From NCBI RefSeq assembly GCF_007859955.1, contig NZ_SJPR01000001.1:203806-267805 (forward strand): a stretch of DNA of 64,000 nt, read 5' to 3'. This DNA is from Botrimarina colliarenosi. GTDB taxonomy: Bacteria > Planctomycetota > Planctomycetia > Pirellulales > Lacipirellulaceae. Below, piece by piece: positions 61,251 to 64,000 of this stretch (positions are counted from its first letter, which is position 1; each line of letters opens with the position of its first letter). The notes beneath the pieces are model-generated. The model did no database searches. It saw nothing but the letters and a program-made list of their open reading frames with translations, and was not told where the DNA came from. The translations under genes and the position numbers were made by a program.

Positions 61251-62624
61251 TTATTCCGACGCCCCGAAGTCGTAACGTGGCGACGGCGTGTGGGCCGCTT
61301 CCATCAGACCCACCAGCTCCGCCAGCACTGCCGGCTCTTGCTTGGCGACGTTCGTCGTCTCGCCCGGGTCGGCGTCGAGGTTGTAGAGCTCGGGCGTGGC
61401 GTGAGGGTTCGCACCGACGCCGAGGCGGACCGCTTTCCAGGGGCCGCGACGGATCGCCTGCTTGCCCCCCTGCTCGTGGAACTCCCAGTAGAGGTAGTCG
61501 TGCGGCGCCTGCCGTCCCGAGCCCGTCAGGGTTGGCGCCAGCGAGACGCCGTCGAGGCCGTCGGGCGTCGCGACGCCTGCTAGCTCACAGAAAGTCGGCA
61601 ACCAGTCCCAGCCGGCCGACGCGAAGTCGCTGGTCGATCCCGCCGGCACGTGGCCGGGCCAGGAGGCGATCGTGGGCTCACGGATCCCGCCCTCGTAGTG
61701 GTCGCGTTTGAAGCCGCGGTAGGGGCCGTTCGAGTTGAAGAACGTCGGCCGGTGCCCGCCCTCCCGGTGCGGGCCGTTGTCGCTGGTGAAAACGACAAGC
61801 GTGTTCTCGGCGATCCCAAGTTCGTTGAGCAAATCGACCAGCCGGCCGACATCGCCATCGAGTCGCTGCACCATCGCCGCGAACGCCGCTACCGGATTCG
61901 TGACTTTCGCGCCAGCGTACTTGCCGACGACGTTATCGAACTGCGCGAACTGCTTGCGAAGCGGCGCCTGCGCCTCTGCCGGGACTTCTAACGCCGCGTG
62001 GGGGATTGTCACCGGTAGGAAACAGAAGAACGGCTCTTCTCGGTGCTCACGGATGAACGCCAGCGCCTCCTCAAAGATCAGGTCGTGCGTGTACTGCGCC
62101 GGTTCGATCGCAATCCGTCGGTCGTCGTCCCACAGGTAGTTGGTGTAATAGCGGTGCGCGTGCCGTTGGCAGTTGTAGCCAAAGAAGTGGTCGAAGCCGG
62201 AGTTGAGTGGATCGCTCTCGGAGCCGGGGTAGCCGAGCCCCCACTTGCCGAAGCCCCCCGTCGCGTAGCCGGCGCCCTGCAGCCGATCGGCGAGCGTGAC
62301 GAGGTCGCCCGGCATCGGCGCCTGGCCTTCGGGCTGGTGCTCGGTGTTGCCGCGGGTGGGGCAGTGGCCGGTGTGCAGCCCCGTCATCAGCGCGCACCGC
62401 GACGGCGAACAGACCGTGCTGCCCGCGTAGTGCTGCGTGAGCCGCATCCCCTCGGCGGCCAACTCGTCGAGCCGCGGCGTCGTGAATTGCTGTTGGCCAA
62501 AGCAGCCGAGGTCGCCGTAGCCCAAGTCGTCCGCCAGCACGAACACGATGTTCGGTGGCCGGTCGGCGGCGACAGCACAAGAGGCGCCGCAACTGAAGAG
62601 AATCGCCAAGGCGGTGACCTTCAC
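61251..62624 (-). CDS. formylglycine-type sulfatase (arylsulfatase family)
   Basis: 457 residues, exported (signal peptide ALAILFSCGASCAVAA). Hydrolyses sulfate esters. The metal-binding FVLADDLGYGDLG, the formylglycine site CSPSRCALMTG (Cys converted to formylglycine; CxPxR motif), GKWGLGYPG, HAAL and FTSDNGPHREGGHRPT are all visible. These fit the S1 family. Planctomycete sulfatases typically act on marine polysaccharides; the specific substrate is not visible. The start is GTG 62622-62624. A cognate anaerobic or aerobic maturase is not in the window. Followed upstream by a palindrome and the small HRMPC protein. Confidence 0.92.
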   Translation of the reverse strand: MKVTALAILFSCGASCAVAADRPPNIVFVLADDLGYGDLGCFGQQQFTTPRLDELAAEGMRLTQHYAGSTVCSPSRCALMTGLHTGHCPTRGNTEHQPEGQAPMPGDLVTLADRLQGAGYATGGFGKWGLGYPGSESDPLNSGFDHFFGYNCQRHAHRYYTNYLWDDDRRIAIEPAQYTHDLIFEEALAFIREHREEPFFCFLPVTIPHAALEVPAEAQAPLRKQFAQFDNVVGKYAGAKVTNPVAAFAAMVQRLDGDVGRLVDLLNELGIAENTLVVFTSDNGPHREGGHRPTFFNSNGPYRGFKRDHYEGGIREPTIASWPGHVPAGSTSDFASAGWDWLPTFCELAGVATPDGLDGVSLAPTLTGSGRQAPHDYLYWEFHEQGGKQAIRRGPWKAVRLGVGANPHATPELYNLDADPGETTNVAKQEPAVLAELVGLMEAAHTPSPRYDFGASE

Positions 62625-62647
62625 GAGTTTGCCTACTCAAGAAGAGG

Positions 62648-62718
62648 AGAGCCGGAAGCGTCAGCGCCCGGAGTGCGCCGTATACCCGCTCCGACTCCGG
62701 GCGCTGACGCTTCCGGCT
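62648..62718. repeat. large palindrome GAGCCGGAAGCGTCAGCGCC
   Basis: Arms 62648-62673 and 62693-62718 are perfectly complementary over 26 nt with a 19-nt loop. It lies between the HRMPC gene stop and the sulfatase start and could be the terminator of the HRMPC gene. Confidence 0.75.
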
Positions 62719-62742
62719 CGCCTCGATAGCGCCCGGTTGGTT

Positions 62743-62955
62743 TCAACGGAGCAACCACTGTACGACAGGCAGCAGGATCGCGACTGCGACACCAATCGCT
62801 GGCATGATCAAGCAAGCCACCAGTAGCGCCAGCGGCCCTCGCGGAATGCGATAGCACGGCATGCGATGGCACGGCATGCGATGGCACGGCATGCGATGGC
62901 ACGGCATGCGATGGCACGGCATGCGATGGCGCAGTGATGAAACCTGATCGGCCAT
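62743..62955 (-). CDS. 70-residue membrane protein with HRMPC pentapeptide repeats
   Basis: Starts MADQVSSLR, then HRMPC repeated five times (residues 10-34), a degenerate YRIPR, and a hydrophobic segment PLALLVACLIMPAIGVAVAILLPVVQWLL (about 41-69) that fits one transmembrane helix. The 15-nt DNA repeat keeps the frame. GAGGGAG stands 5-6 nt before the ATG, so translation is plausible. The His, Met and Cys of each repeat are metal ligands, so a copper or similar soft-metal binding role is an inference. It could still be a chance ORF over a microsatellite. No family recognised. Confidence 0.5.
   Translation of the reverse strand: MADQVSSLRHRMPCHRMPCHRMPCHRMPCHRMPCYRIPRGPLALLVACLIMPAIGVAVAILLPVVQWLLR
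62844..62932. repeat. tandem 15-bp repeat (GGCATGCGATGGCAC)
   Basis: Five copies plus a degenerate first unit, each containing the SphI-type word GCATGC, lie at about 62844-62932. Copies are identical from 62858 to 62917 and diverge at the ends. In the minus-strand gene they encode HRMPC. No spacers are present, so it is not a CRISPR array. Confidence 0.85.
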
Positions 62956-63033
62956 CGAACTCCCTCGACTTGCGTCGAGGGCTCGCCGTTGGGTGTTGGC
63001 TCTCTGCGTCTCTGCGCGAGACTTAGCGCTTGC

Positions 63034-64000
63034 TCACCACTTCAAGCCGAACTTCTCGCCGCCGCTGGGGGCGCCGATGCCCCCCTTGAGGTTCTTGAAC
63101 TCCTTCCGCTCTTGCTTCGGGCCTTCTTCCTCGACGGGGTAGTCGTCTTCCTTCGGGTCGGGCTTCGCCGGGGCGGCCATCAGGGCCTTGAGCGACAGCG
63201 CGATCCGTTGCTTGCCGCGGTCGACTGAGAGGACCTTCGCCTCGACGTCCTGCCCCTCTTTGAGCACGTCGGTGACGCGGTGGACCCGCTTGTAGTCGAG
63301 CTCGGAGATGTGAATCATCCCTTCGACGCCGGGCCCCAGTCGCACGAAGGCGCCGAAGTCCATCGTCTTGGTGACTTTGCCCTTGATCGTCGAGCCGACC
63401 GGGAAATCAGCCTCGGCCGAGTCCCACGGGTTGGCGGCCGTCTCGCGGTACGAGAGGGCGATCTTGCCGCTCGCGGGGTCGATCTTTTCGATCTTCACCT
63501 TGACCGACTGCCCCTCGCTGAGCACCTCGCGCGGGTGGCCGATGCGGTCCCACGAGAGCTTCGAGACGTGGATCAAGCCATCGACGCCGCCTAGGTCGAC
63601 AAACGCGCCGAAGTCCCGCAGCGAGCGGACGACGCCCTCCCGCAATTGACCCGGCGCGAGCTCGGCCAGCAGCTTGTCCTTCATCTCGGCCCGCTCGCGC
63701 TCCATCACGGCGCGGTGGCTGAGGATGACGTTCTTGCGGGCGCGGTTCGCCTCGGTGATGACGGCGGTCAGCCGCTGGCCGATGTACTCCTCGGGGTTCT
63801 CGACACGGTAGATCGAGATCTGGCCCGTCGGCATAAAGCCGCGGATGCCGGCGACCTTGCACTCGAGTCCGCCCTTGTTCTTGCCGGTGATCGTCACCTC
63901 GACGATCTTGCCGGTCTCGACCTCGTCCCAATCGCCGATGTCCTGCGGCGCGCTGGGGAGGCTGAGCTCGTAGGTCCCTTCGTCCGGGTTGTAGCTCGTG
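63034..64000 (-). CDS. rpsA: 30S ribosomal protein bS1 (3' part, runs off the window)
   Basis: At least 322 codons of the C-terminal part; the 5' end lies beyond 64000. Three S1 (OB-fold) RNA-binding domains are visible: VETGKIVEVTITGKNKGGLECKVAG, then REGVVRSLRDFGAFVDLGGVDGLIHVSKLSWDRIGHP, then GSTIKGKVTKTMDFGAFVRLGPGVEGMIHISELDYKRVHRV, ending with a charged C-terminus. The FGAFVxLGxGxxGxIHxSEL motif is diagnostic. Ribosomal S1 binds mRNA leaders during initiation. A longer or shorter S1-domain protein is possible until the upstream sequence is seen. The stop is at 63034-63036. Confidence 0.85.
   Translation of the reverse strand, partial: TSYNPDEGTYELSLPSAPQDIGDWDEVETGKIVEVTITGKNKGGLECKVAGIRGFMPTGQISIYRVENPEEYIGQRLTAVITEANRARKNVILSHRAVMERERAEMKDKLLAELAPGQLREGVVRSLRDFGAFVDLGGVDGLIHVSKLSWDRIGHPREVLSEGQSVKVKIEKIDPASGKIALSYRETAANPWDSAEADFPVGSTIKGKVTKTMDFGAFVRLGPGVEGMIHISELDYKRVHRVTDVLKEGQDVEAKVLSVDRGKQRIALSLKALMAAPAKPDPKEDDYPVEEEGPKQERKEFKNLKGGIGAPSGGEKFGLKW

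Noticed and set aside
62844..62932. 15-bp tandem repeat considered as a CRISPR array
   Set aside because: Units are directly adjacent with no spacers.

Overview
The window is high-GC bacterial chromosome, most likely from a planctomycete of the order Pirellulales (inferred from content). The pointers are a PEP-CTERM secreted protein, PQQ-type beta-propeller proteins, a formylglycine-type sulfatase, a redoxin/cytochrome/copper-monooxygenase fusion with EF-hands, CCEPSCC-type cysteine-rich secreted proteins, and many hypothetical proteins of planctomycete flavour. No rRNA, tRNA, CRISPR array or prophage was seen. Most of it is ordinary chromosome with short, frequently changing transcription units.

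Layout. 1-900: a REP-associated tyrosine transposase (RAYT) between two copies of a 22-bp palindrome. 907-2994: recJ and rpmG. 3214-3690: a compact unit on the minus strand made of a c-di-GMP-I (GEMM) type riboswitch, a 61-residue ORF and an intrinsic terminator. 3972-7468: enoyl-CoA hydratase, a hypothetical, and the primary sigma factor. 7723-14820: a Gly-rich secreted protein, a YhaN/YhaO (SbcC/SbcD-like) pair whose YhaO lacks most metal ligands, and a FliN-like protein. 14936-21396: a Cys-rich repeat protein, two PQQ propeller proteins, a pseudo-receiver. 21478-26826: a TetR-MFP-RND efflux locus with a shared candidate operator. 26958-30487: small proteins, a candidate structured RNA, an alpha/beta hydrolase, QueD and CheX. 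30577-33386: class IV aminotransferase, sulfotransferase-like protein, zinc-ribbon protein, P-loop kinase.

33408-44757: YjbQ, an MMPL/RND permease, the redoxin-cytochrome-monooxygenase fusion, phosphofructokinase, csrA with a structured leader, SpoVG carrying an inserted zinc ribbon, IspE, a DUF368 undecaprenyl-phosphate translocase and thymidylate kinase. 44802-50844: WYL regulator, TolC-like lipoprotein, ICMT-like methyltransferase, MBL-fold hydrolase, ScpA. 51084-55242: a second Cys-rich secreted protein, a lipoprotein, a membrane P-loop ATPase, and a hypothetical gene translationally coupled to a toxin-antitoxin pair. 55239-64000: sigma-54 response regulator, PEP-CTERM protein, XerC-type recombinase, small hypotheticals, a lipoprotein, a sulfatase, a tiny membrane protein built on an HRMPC pentapeptide repeat, and the 3' part of ribosomal protein S1.

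Main themes: housekeeping information processing (RecJ, L33, sigma factor, S1, ScpA, Tmk); chemotaxis, motility and c-di-GMP/CsrA regulation (FliN-like, CheX, CsrA, riboswitch); and cell-surface or secreted functions. Large near-perfect palindromes recur at 3' ends of genes (7501, 20862, 49887, 54104, 58008, 62648) and some probably act as terminators.
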